Assembly (NCBI GenBank): GCA_900769735.1
Contig: CAAGHY010000115.1
Location: forward strand, 1-17,442
Direction: 5' to 3'
DNA from: Rikenellaceae bacterium
GTDB taxonomy: Bacteria > Bacteroidota > Bacteroidia > Bacteroidales > UBA932
DNA: 17,442 nucleotides
Every line of letters starts with the position of its first letter. Within the stretch, counting starts at the first letter, position 1. The position numbers were made by a program, and so were the translations under genes. Positions 1 through 7,275 of this stretch are shown piece by piece. The notes beneath the pieces are model-generated. The model ran no database searches, was not told the DNA's origin, and was given only the letters and a program-made list of their open reading frames with translations.

Positions 1-1
1 C

Positions 2-883
2 AGCCCGTTCAATTTGAGGAGCACAATTACTGCAGGCATTGTAAGTGCCAAAGGCAGGTCATTGCCTGATATGTCCGGTGAATTCAAGATTGAATCATTC
101 ATCCAGACGGATGCTGCGGTAAATCCAGGCAACAGTGGGGGAGCATTGGTGAATACAAAAGGAGAGCTTGTTGGTATAAATACAGCCATTGCATCTAATA
201 CCGGTTCCTATACCGGATATTCGTTTGCCGTTCCGGTATCAATTGTGAAAAAGGTGGTGGATGACATCAAGGAGTTTGGAAGTGTGCAGAGAGCTCTTCT
301 AGGCATTTCAATGACAGAGCTTACCCAGGAACTGGCAGCTTTGGCCGGAATGAAAGGTGATTTCAGCGGTGTGTATATTGCGGAACTCAGTAAAGGGGGA
401 GCAGCATATAAGGCAGGAGTGAGAGAGGGTGATGTGCTTGTGGCAATCAACGGTAAAAAAATGAAGAATCCTTCAGAGGTTCAGGCTGCGGTGAATTCAT
501 ACAAGCCTGGAGACAAGATTGAACTTCTTGTCTGCAGGGATGGAAAAGAGAGTGTGTATGAAGCGGTGCTTCAGGGAGAGGCTGTAGCTGTTGCGGCAAC
601 TGATTCAAATGAGGCAACTGTTATGGGTGCTACACTTGCGGAGGCAGACAAGCAGATTCTTGCAAAGCTACGTTTGAGGGGAGGTGTGCAGGTTGTGGAT
701 TTGGGTAAAGGCAAATTCAAGGATGCCGGTGTACGTAAAGGATTGATAATTACACATATTAACCAGACACCTGTAGCAACCTTGAAAGAGGCGCTGGAGA
801 TAATCAACAATGCCAGAAGAGGAATGCTTATAGAGGGGGTATACAGTAATGGGGATGTTTATTATTACGGAGTTGGTGTCTAA
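2..883 (+). CDS. HtrA/DegP/DegQ-family periplasmic serine protease, 3' part (5' end outside window)
   Basis: Trypsin-like serine endoprotease and chaperone of the HtrA family, which degrades or refolds damaged envelope proteins in the periplasm. The frame is open from the left edge, so the signal peptide and the catalytic His and Asp are not visible. The visible part starts in the protease domain, with the family stretch TITAGIVSAKGR. It contains the active-site loop NPGNSGGALVN, with the nucleophile Ser encoded at 134-136. Two PDZ domains follow, at about 290-575 (including AGVREGDVLVAINGK) and about 640-870 (including AGVRKGLIITHIN). Two PDZ domains match the DegP/DegQ layout rather than DegS, which has one. 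The sigma factor gene follows after 42 bases; from memory this pairing recurs in Bacteroidales. Any TTG or ATG start inside the window would be an artefact of the truncation. The family call is firm; which paralogue it is cannot be decided. Confidence 0.95.
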   Translation, partial: SPFNLRSTITAGIVSAKGRSLPDMSGEFKIESFIQTDAAVNPGNSGGALVNTKGELVGINTAIASNTGSYTGYSFAVPVSIVKKVVDDIKEFGSVQRALLGISMTELTQELAALAGMKGDFSGVYIAELSKGGAAYKAGVREGDVLVAINGKKMKNPSEVQAAVNSYKPGDKIELLVCRDGKESVYEAVLQGEAVAVAATDSNEATVMGATLAEADKQILAKLRLRGGVQVVDLGKGKFKDAGVRKGLIITHINQTPVATLKEALEIINNARRGMLIEGVYSNGDVYYYGVGV

Positions 884-898
884 TATGAAATATTTGAT

Positions 899-906
899 TA
901 TCTTTG
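899..906 (+). promoter_or_regulatory. Putative -7 element of the sigma factor gene promoter (TATCTTTG)
   Basis: TATCTTTG matches the Bacteroidota -7 consensus TAnnTTTG exactly and lies 19 bases before the rpoD start codon. The matching -33 element is poor: the best candidate is TTGG at 873-876, 22 bases upstream and overlapping the end of the protease gene. If it is active, the rpoD leader would be only about 15 bases long. rpoD may also be read through from the protease gene, since no terminator lies between them. Confidence 0.45.
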
Positions 907-925
907 CGTGATTTAAAATATCCAC

Positions 926-1786
926 ATGAGACAGTTAAAGATTACAAAATCAATTACAAACAGAGAGAGTGCCTCTCTGGATAAATATCTCCAAGAGATT
1001 GGTAGAGAAGAGTTAATTACAGTTGAGGAAGAGGTAGAGCTGGCGCAGCGAATCAAGAAAGGTGACCAGGAAGCTTTGGAGAAACTTACAAGAGCTAACC
1101 TCAGATTTGTGGTTTCTGTAGCAAAACAGTATCAGAATCAGGGTTTGAGTTTGCCTGACCTTATCAATGAGGGTAACTTGGGCCTTATCAAGGCTGCTGA
1201 GAAGTTTGACGAGACCAGAGGTTTCAAATTCATTTCTTATGCTGTATGGTGGATCAGACAGTCTATCCTTCAGGCTTTGGCTGAGCAGTCCAGAATTGTA
1301 AGGTTGCCTTTGAACCAGGTTGGTTCACTCAATAAAATAAACAAGGCACTGCAGAAATTTGAGCAGGAAAATGAGCGTATGCCTTCACCTGAGGAGTTGG
1401 CTGACATTCTTGAGATCCCAAGAGAGAAGATTGCTGACACTCTGAGGGTATCGGGAAGACACGTCTCTGTGGATGCACCTTTTGTGGATGGTGAGGACAA
1501 CAGCCTTTTGGATGTGCTTGTAAACTCTGATTCTCCAAATGCAGACAGAGGTCTTGTAAATGAGTCATTGAACAAGGAGATAGAGAGAGCTTTGTCTACC
1601 TTGACTGAGAGGGAAAGGGATATTGTGAAGTATTTCTTTGGAATTGGAGCTCAGGAGATGACTTTGGAGGAGATAGGAGAATACTTCGGCCTTACCAGAG
1701 AGCGTGTTAGACAGATTAAGGAGAAAGCTATCAGAAGATTGAGACATAGTGCAAGAAGCAAATTGCTCAAGAGTTATCTTGGGTAA
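926..1786 (+). CDS. rpoD: Primary (housekeeping) RNA polymerase sigma factor, sigma-70 family
   Basis: Promoter-recognition subunit of RNA polymerase. At 286 residues it is a short primary sigma: region 1.2 begins near residue 14 (ESASLDKYLQEIGREELIT), and both region 1.1 and the non-conserved insert of proteobacterial RpoD are absent, as is usual in Bacteroidota. Region 2 spans about 50-121, with the core-binding and -10 recognition segment RGFKFISYAVWWIRQ (98-112). Region 3 covers about 125-205. Region 4 has the helix-turn-helix at about 244-273 (TLEEIGEYFGLTRERVRQIK), which contacts the -33 element. The strong region 1.2 and the canonical 2.4 and 4.2 helices favour the primary sigma over an alternative factor. 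No terminator is evident before the peptidase gene 54 bases downstream, so the two may be partly co-transcribed. Confidence 0.96.
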   Translation: MRQLKITKSITNRESASLDKYLQEIGREELITVEEEVELAQRIKKGDQEALEKLTRANLRFVVSVAKQYQNQGLSLPDLINEGNLGLIKAAEKFDETRGFKFISYAVWWIRQSILQALAEQSRIVRLPLNQVGSLNKINKALQKFEQENERMPSPEELADILEIPREKIADTLRVSGRHVSVDAPFVDGEDNSLLDVLVNSDSPNADRGLVNESLNKEIERALSTLTERERDIVKYFFGIGAQEMTLEEIGEYFGLTRERVRQIKEKAIRRLRHSARSKLLKSYLG

Positions 1787-1840
1787 TTTGCCTTGTTGCA
1801 TTTCTGAATATTAATCAATTTACAAATACAATTTTAACCT

Positions 1841-3943
1841 ATGAAAAAAGTACTATTATCTCTACTTTCAGCAGGGGTATTGTTCGCATCGTGCTCACAG
1901 CCAAAGAACGAGAACCCTTTGTTGCAGGAGTGGAATACTCCTTACGGAATTCCTCCATTTGAGCAGGTTCAGCCAGAGCATTATTTGCCTGCATACAAAG
2001 CTGCTATGGCAGCTGAGTTGGCTGAGATTGATGCAATTGTAAACAATGCAGAGGAGCCGAACTATGAGAATACAATTGAGGCTTATGCTAATTCAGGTGA
2101 GCTTCTTTCAAATGTTTCTGCTGTTTTCAGCAGCGCAAACGGTGTTAAATCAAACCCTGAGTTGCAGGCTGTAGCTAAAGAGCTTTCACCTCTTCAGAGT
2201 GCACATAGCAGTGCAATCCGTTTGAACGACAAATTGTTCCAGAGAATTAAAGCAGTTTATGAGAAAAGAAACGAGCTTAATCTGAATGCAAACCAGATGA
2301 GAGCCGTTGAGGAAATCTACAAAGGATTTGAGAGAGGCGGTGCAAACCTTCCTGCAGAGCAGAAAGAGGAGCTTAAGAAAATCAATGCTGAGATTTCTGC
2401 ATTGCAGTTGCAGTTCTCACAGAACCTTTTGAAAGAGACAGCTGCCTTCACTTTGGTTGTTGAGAAAGAGGAGGATTTGAAAGGTCTTACTGAGGATCAG
2501 ATTGCTGAGGCTGCTTCAAGAGCTGCAAAAGCTGGTCAGGAGGGCAAATGGTTCTTTGGTCTTGATAATCCTAGCATTATGCCATTCCTTGCAAATGCTG
2601 AGAACAGAGAGCTTAGAAAACAGATCCTTGAGGCTTACTTGAACAGATGTAACAACAACAATGAGAATGACAGCAAGGACGTTATCAAGAAACTTATTGA
2701 TTTGAGACTTAAGAGAGCTCAGATTATGGGTGCTAAAAGTGCTGCTGAGTATATTTTGGTAGACAGAATGGCCAAAACTCCAGAGGCTGTTTACAACTTG
2801 TTGGACCAGATCTGGACTCCTGCACTTAAAGCTGCCAAAGCTGAGGCTGATGATATGAAGAAAATCATTGCCAAAGAGGGTTCTAACATTCAGTTGGAAG
2901 CTTGGGACTGGAGATTCTATGCTCAGAAAGCTATGAAAGAGAAATTCAACTTGAGCGAGGCTGAGATGGCTCCATACTTCCAGATTGACAACGTAAGAGA
3001 GGGTGTATTCCACGTAGCAAACAAATTGTTCGGACTTACTTTCAAGAAATTGGAGAATGTTCCGCTTCCTCACGCAGAGGCTGAGGCTTTTGAGGTGTTT
3101 GACAATGATGGTACTGTAACCGGTATCGTATTCTTTGATATGTTTGCAAGACCTGGACAGAAGAGAGCTGGTGCTTGGTGTGGCAGCTTCAGAGGCCAGT
3201 CTTACAAAAATGGTGAGAGAGTTCTTCCATTGGTAACTATCTGCGGTAACTTTACAAGACCTGTAGGTGACAAACCTGCTTTGCTTACAACTGATGAGGT
3301 TGAGACTTACTTCCACGAGTTCGGTCACGGCTTTGCTAGCTTGTTGAAAGATGTGAAATACAAAGGAATGGGCGGTTATCCAAGAGATTTCGTTGAGCTT
3401 CCTTCACAGATCAACGAGCACTGGGCGTTTGAGCCGGAGGTTCTTAAAGTGTACGCTAAACATTATCAGACTGGTGAGGTGATCCCTCAGGAGTTGGTTG
3501 ACAAGATGGTTAAAGCAGGCAAATATGGCCAGGGCTTTGCAACAGTTGAGTATCTTGCAGCTTCATACCTTGATATGGACTACCACGTGCTTACTGAGAT
3601 CCCAGCTGATCTTGATGTAGAGAAATTTGAGGCTAAAGTATTGGGTGACAGAGGTATTCTTCCTCAGATCCCTTCAAGATACAGAAGTACTTATTTCAAC
3701 CATACTTTCAACGGCGGTTACACTGCCGGTTACTACAGCTACATTTGGGCTGAGGTTTTGGATGCTGATGCTTATGATGCATTTGTAGAGACTGGTGACA
3801 TCTTCAATCAGGAGGTTGCAAACAAATACAGAACCGAGATTCTTGAGAGAGCCGGTGAGGAGGATGCAATGAACCTTTACATCAACTTTAGAGGTAAAGA
3901 GCCTGGAATTGATCCGCTACTTAAAAACAGAGGCTTGAAATAA
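1841..3943 (+). CDS. dcp: M3-family zinc metallopeptidase (peptidyl-dipeptidase Dcp-like), predicted lipoprotein
   Basis: Zinc peptidase that removes dipeptides or trims short peptides. The 700 residues match the usual length of bacterial Dcp/oligopeptidase A. The active site is HEFGH at 492-496 (zinc ligands His492 and His496, catalytic Glu493), with the third ligand probably Glu519 in DFVELPSQINEHW. The C-terminal substrate-binding signature GGYTAGYYSYIWAEVLDADAY is present. The N-terminus is a lipoprotein signal peptide (MKKVLLSLLSAGVLFASC) with the lipobox Cys at residue 18, so the protein is predicted to be membrane-anchored outside the cytoplasm, unlike E. coli Dcp. I see no clear Bacteroidota surface-export signal just after the Cys (it reads SQPKNEN), so a periplasm-facing location is more likely. 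It could equally be named oligopeptidase A-like; the peptidyl-dipeptidase specificity is inferred from family resemblance. A strong terminator follows. Confidence 0.93.
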   Translation: MKKVLLSLLSAGVLFASCSQPKNENPLLQEWNTPYGIPPFEQVQPEHYLPAYKAAMAAELAEIDAIVNNAEEPNYENTIEAYANSGELLSNVSAVFSSANGVKSNPELQAVAKELSPLQSAHSSAIRLNDKLFQRIKAVYEKRNELNLNANQMRAVEEIYKGFERGGANLPAEQKEELKKINAEISALQLQFSQNLLKETAAFTLVVEKEEDLKGLTEDQIAEAASRAAKAGQEGKWFFGLDNPSIMPFLANAENRELRKQILEAYLNRCNNNNENDSKDVIKKLIDLRLKRAQIMGAKSAAEYILVDRMAKTPEAVYNLLDQIWTPALKAAKAEADDMKKIIAKEGSNIQLEAWDWRFYAQKAMKEKFNLSEAEMAPYFQIDNVREGVFHVANKLFGLTFKKLENVPLPHAEAEAFEVFDNDGTVTGIVFFDMFARPGQKRAGAWCGSFRGQSYKNGERVLPLVTICGNFTRPVGDKPALLTTDEVETYFHEFGHGFASLLKDVKYKGMGGYPRDFVELPSQINEHWAFEPEVLKVYAKHYQTGEVIPQELVDKMVKAGKYGQGFATVEYLAASYLDMDYHVLTEIPADLDVEKFEAKVLGDRGILPQIPSRYRSTYFNHTFNGGYTAGYYSYIWAEVLDADAYDAFVETGDIFNQEVANKYRTEILERAGEEDAMNLYINFRGKEPGIDPLLKNRGLK

Positions 3944-3956
3944 TCTGAAGATTATT
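3939..3956. repeat. 18-bp perfect palindrome around the stop codon of the peptidase gene
   Basis: AATAATCT-GA-AGATTATT: perfect 8-bp arms around a 2-base centre. The TAA stop (3941-3943) sits in the left arm. As RNA it would be a weak A/U-rich hairpin, because the loop must open the central pairs. It has no T-tract, and the real terminator lies just downstream. It may be chance or a minor mRNA 3' structure. Confidence 0.4.
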
Positions 3957-3966
3957 GAGATACATT

Positions 3967-4002
3967 AGGGCTTGGGAGAATTCCTGAGCCCTTTTTCTTT
4001 TT
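3967..4002 (+). terminator. Rho-independent terminator of the M3 peptidase gene
   Basis: The arms AGGGCTTGGGA (3967-3977) and TCCTGAGCCCT (3982-3992) pair over 11 positions, with two G-U wobbles, around the loop GAAT. They are followed by TTTTTCTTTTT. This is the only strong terminator between the peptidase and symporter genes, so it separates two transcription units. Confidence 0.9.
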
Positions 4003-4030
4003 GGGATGGAGCTATTTTTTTGTAACTTTG
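4000..4030 (+). promoter_or_regulatory. Bacteroidota-type promoter for the symporter-argS-ygiQ operon
   Basis: The -33 element TTTG (4000-4003) and the -7 element TAACTTTG (4023-4030) are exactly 19 bases apart, matching the TTTG/TAnnTTTG consensus. The -33 box lies within the T-tract of the preceding terminator, so the two signals are physically fused. Transcription would start near 4036, giving a leader of roughly 30 bases before the ATG at 4065. Confidence 0.75.
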
Positions 4031-4064
4031 GACGCTTATTGTAAATTCTAAAATTTAACCATAT

Positions 4065-5444
4065 ATGAGTGACTTTTTTGCTTCATTAGGGCAGGGTATA
4101 ACCGCTGTCAGTGATTTTGTCTGCGGATATCCGCTGTTTTGCCTTCTAGTTGGAGGTGGCTTGTACTTTTTGTTGTATTCCGGTTTTGTTCCGTTGAGAT
4201 ATTACGGTAAAGCCATCAAGTCATTGAAGTCTGACGATGATCAGGCTGACGGCCAGATCAGCTCTTTTGAGGCACTTGCAAGTGCCATTGCCGCTACTGT
4301 CGGTATGGGTAACATTGCAGGTGTGGCAATTGCATTGTCAATTGGTGGCCCTGGTGCAATCTTCTGGATGTGGGTAAGCTCAATTCTGGGTATGGCTACC
4401 AAATTCTTTGAGGGTACCCTTTCTGTAATGTACAAGGGCAAGGATGATACCGGTGAGGTACAAGGTGGTCCTATGTATATGATTTTGTCGGGATTGGGTC
4501 CAAAATGGAAACCGTTGGCTGTTTTCTTCTCAATTTCAGGTTTGATTGGTACTTTGTGCATTATGCAGTCAAACCAGTTTACTGAGGCAATCACCTCAAT
4601 CTTCTTTACACCTGAGCAGAATACTGTAACACTGAGATTGATCATTGGTATCATCATTACAGTAATTGTTGCCTGTGTGGTGCTGGGAGGTATCAAGAGA
4701 ATTTCAAAGGTTGCAACCAAAGTTGTACCGGCAATGGTTATAATGTATTTCCTTTTGGTTATGTACATTATCCTTACCAATTTGAATGAAGTTCCTGGAG
4801 TGTTCGGTGCAATCTTTACAGATGCACTTACAGTTAAGGCAGGTGTTGGTGGCGGTGTTGGAGCATTGGTCTCAATTGCCCTTATAGGTATCAGACGTGC
4901 TGCTCTTGTAAATGAGGCTGGTGTTGGTACAGCTTCAATGATGCACGGTGCTTCAAAGAACAACGAGCCGGTGAGAGAGGGTTTGGTTGCAATGATTGGC
5001 CCTTCAATTGATTCAGGTCTTGTATGTACACTTACTGCAATAGCAATCCTTATCCAGAGGGATGTGCTTCCTCTAGGTAACGGTATCAGCGGTTCAATGG
5101 CTGGTTTGAGTGTTGCTCTTCAGGCTTTTGATGCTTCTATTCCTGGTTTGGGTAAATATCTTCTGTTGACTATGCTTTTCTTCTTTGCATTCTCAACAAT
5201 GTTCTCTTACTCTTATTATGGTCAGAAATGTACTGGCTTCCTGTTTGGTGCCAAGTATTCAAAGTATTACAATATTTTCTTCCTTTTGATGTTGGTTGTT
5301 GCTGCAGTTATTCCTTTGCATGCGGCTGTAGGTCTTATTGACTTGGCTTATGCCCTGATGGCATTCCCAACAATGTTCACTTTGATGGTTCTGTCTCCTA
5401 AAGTGAAAGTGGCAATGAAGGAGTATTTTGCAAAAAACAAATAA
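4065..5444 (+). CDS. Sodium:alanine/glycine symporter (AGCS family, AlsT/AgcS-like)
   Basis: Inner-membrane secondary transporter of the AGCS family, which imports alanine or glycine with sodium. Its 459 residues and roughly ten to eleven hydrophobic segments fit the family. Conserved stretches visible are TVGMGNIAGVAIALSIGGPG (about 78-97), GGPMYM (about 134-139) and the loop RRAALVNEAGVGTASMMHGA (about 277-296), which corresponds to the family motif NEAGxG. Substrate choice between alanine, glycine and other small neutral amino acids cannot be read from sequence. A good promoter lies directly upstream. There is no terminator before argS, so it probably heads a three-gene operon. I see no known functional link between this transporter and argS beyond general amino-acid supply. 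Confidence 0.92.
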   Translation: MSDFFASLGQGITAVSDFVCGYPLFCLLVGGGLYFLLYSGFVPLRYYGKAIKSLKSDDDQADGQISSFEALASAIAATVGMGNIAGVAIALSIGGPGAIFWMWVSSILGMATKFFEGTLSVMYKGKDDTGEVQGGPMYMILSGLGPKWKPLAVFFSISGLIGTLCIMQSNQFTEAITSIFFTPEQNTVTLRLIIGIIITVIVACVVLGGIKRISKVATKVVPAMVIMYFLLVMYIILTNLNEVPGVFGAIFTDALTVKAGVGGGVGALVSIALIGIRRAALVNEAGVGTASMMHGASKNNEPVREGLVAMIGPSIDSGLVCTLTAIAILIQRDVLPLGNGISGSMAGLSVALQAFDASIPGLGKYLLLTMLFFFAFSTMFSYSYYGQKCTGFLFGAKYSKYYNIFFLLMLVVAAVIPLHAAVGLIDLAYALMAFPTMFTLMVLSPKVKVAMKEYFAKNK

Positions 5445-5493
5445 TTGATTGAATGATATGATGGAGGAAACTCCAGTTTTAAAATATAAAAAG

Positions 5494-7275
5494 ATGAATC
5501 CGGAAATTTTTATAAGCAATATAGCAAAAGATGCCGTTAAGGCTTTGTACGGTGTTGAGGTTGATGACAAACTGATACAGACCCAGGCAACCAGAAAGGA
5601 ATTTGAAGGTGACATTACCCTTGTTGCTTTCCCGTTGCTCAAAATGAGCAAGAAATCTCCTGAAGCTACCGGTGCTGAGGTAGGAGAGTATATTAAGGCA
5701 AATGAGAAATATGTTGAGAACTACAACGTTGTTAAAGGTTTCCTTAACATCAAGTTGTCTGAGGAGTTCTGGAAAAACACTTTCTCTGAAATTTGTGCAG
5801 CCGAGAACTACGGCCAGCTTCCAGCTACCGGCAAGAATGTGATGATTGAGTTCTCATCTCCAAATACCAACAAGCCGCTTCACTTGGGTCATATCAGAAA
5901 CAACCTTTTGGGTTGGTCTGTTTCAAGACTGTTGGAGGCAAACGGACATAATGTAATCAGAGTAAACCTTGTGAATGACCGTGGTATCCACATCTGCAAA
6001 TCTATGCTTGCATGGTTGAAGATGGGTAATGGAGAGACTCCTGAGTCATCGGGAATAAAAGGTGACCATTTGGTTGGAAAATACTATGTTGCTTTCAGCA
6101 ATGAGTTGAAAAAACAGACAAAGGAGCTCATTGAGCAGGGTGTTCCTGCTGAGGAGGCAGAGAAGCAGGCTCCAATCCTTAAAGAGGCTCAGGCAATGTT
6201 GGTGAAATGGGAGCAGGGTGATCCTGAGGTTGTTGAGTTGTGGAAGAAGATGAACGGTTGGGTGTATGAGGGATTTGACAAGACTTACAACCGTCTTGGA
6301 ATCTCTTTCCACAAGACATATTATGAGTCACAGACGTATCTTCTTGGAAAAGCTCTTGTACAGGAAGGATTGGCAAAAGGTGTGTTTGAGACGCACGAGG
6401 ACGGTTCTGTATGGTGTGACCTTACTGCAGACGGCCTTGATAAGAAACTTCTTCTAAGAGGTGACGGTACATCAGTTTATATGACCCAGGATTTGGGTAC
6501 TGCACACCAGAGATTTGCTGAGCATACTTTGGATGAGCATATTTATGTTGTAGGAAATGAGCAGAACTACCACTTCCAGGTTTTGAAGCTTATTCTTAAG
6601 AAGTTGGGCTTTGACTGGAGTGACTATATTTACCACTTGTCTTATGGTATGGTTGAGTTGCCTGAGGGTAAGATGAAATCAAGGGAGGGAACTGTTGTGG
6701 ATGCAGATGATCTTGTACAGGATATGTATTCTACAGCAAAAGAGACCTCATTGGCTCTTGGCCGTTTGGACGATATGCAGGATGCAGAGAAAGAGGATTT
6801 GTTTGAGATGATTGGTCTTGGTGCATTGAAGTATTTCATCCTTAAGGTGGACCCTAGAAAGACAATGTTGTTTGATCCAAAAGAGTCAATTGACTTTAAC
6901 GGAAACACTGGTCCTTTCATCCAGTATACCCACGCACGTATCAAATCAATCCTTAGAAAAGGTGCTGAGCGCGGTTATGCTCCAGAAGTGTCTGCAGAGG
7001 GTACATTGCTTCCTAAAGAGATTGAGATCATCAAGATGCTCAACATTTATCCTCAGAGGGTTAAAGAGGCAGGTGATGCACATTCTCCTGCAGTTATTGC
7101 AAACTATGCATACGATTTGGCTAAAGAGTTCAGCCAGTACTATCACGATACAACTATCCTTAACGAGGAGAACGGTGTTTTGAGAGCCCAGAGACTTGCA
7201 CTGATAGAGGTTATTGCAAAAGTGCTTGTAAATGCAATGGACATTTTGGGTATCAGATTGCCTGAGAGAATGTAA
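5494..7275 (+). CDS. argS: Arginyl-tRNA synthetase
   Basis: Class I aminoacyl-tRNA synthetase that charges tRNA-Arg with arginine in the cytoplasm. With the start used here the protein has 593 residues, normal for bacterial ArgS. The N-terminal additional domain, with EFEGDITLVAFPLLKMSKK-like residues, contacts the tRNA. The HIGH motif is HLGH (130-133), preceded by the ArgS hallmark SSPNTNKPLHLGHIRNN. GKMKSREG (392-399) occupies the KMSKS site. The C-terminal DALR anticodon-binding domain runs to the end (LGIRLPERM). I chose ATG 5494 because MNPEIFISNIAKDAVKALYG lines up with the usual ArgS N-terminus and an A-rich stretch precedes it. ATG codons at 5458 and 5461 are in frame and would add about 12 residues. 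The stop overlaps the next start (TAATG). Confidence 0.95.
   Translation: MNPEIFISNIAKDAVKALYGVEVDDKLIQTQATRKEFEGDITLVAFPLLKMSKKSPEATGAEVGEYIKANEKYVENYNVVKGFLNIKLSEEFWKNTFSEICAAENYGQLPATGKNVMIEFSSPNTNKPLHLGHIRNNLLGWSVSRLLEANGHNVIRVNLVNDRGIHICKSMLAWLKMGNGETPESSGIKGDHLVGKYYVAFSNELKKQTKELIEQGVPAEEAEKQAPILKEAQAMLVKWEQGDPEVVELWKKMNGWVYEGFDKTYNRLGISFHKTYYESQTYLLGKALVQEGLAKGVFETHEDGSVWCDLTADGLDKKLLLRGDGTSVYMTQDLGTAHQRFAEHTLDEHIYVVGNEQNYHFQVLKLILKKLGFDWSDYIYHLSYGMVELPEGKMKSREGTVVDADDLVQDMYSTAKETSLALGRLDDMQDAEKEDLFEMIGLGALKYFILKVDPRKTMLFDPKESIDFNGNTGPFIQYTHARIKSILRKGAERGYAPEVSAEGTLLPKEIEIIKMLNIYPQRVKEAGDAHSPAVIANYAYDLAKEFSQYYHDTTILNEENGVLRAQRLALIEVIAKVLVNAMDILGIRLPERM

Noticed and set aside
2516..3328. 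Long open frame on the minus strand opposite the M3 peptidase
   Set aside because: It lies wholly within a strongly supported gene whose codon pattern explains it, and it has no recognisable domain or start context.
4241..4963. Minus-strand open frame of 240 codons opposite the symporter gene
   Set aside because: It is the reverse of a transmembrane protein gene, with low-complexity Ile/Pro/Thr-rich translation and no promoter or homology.
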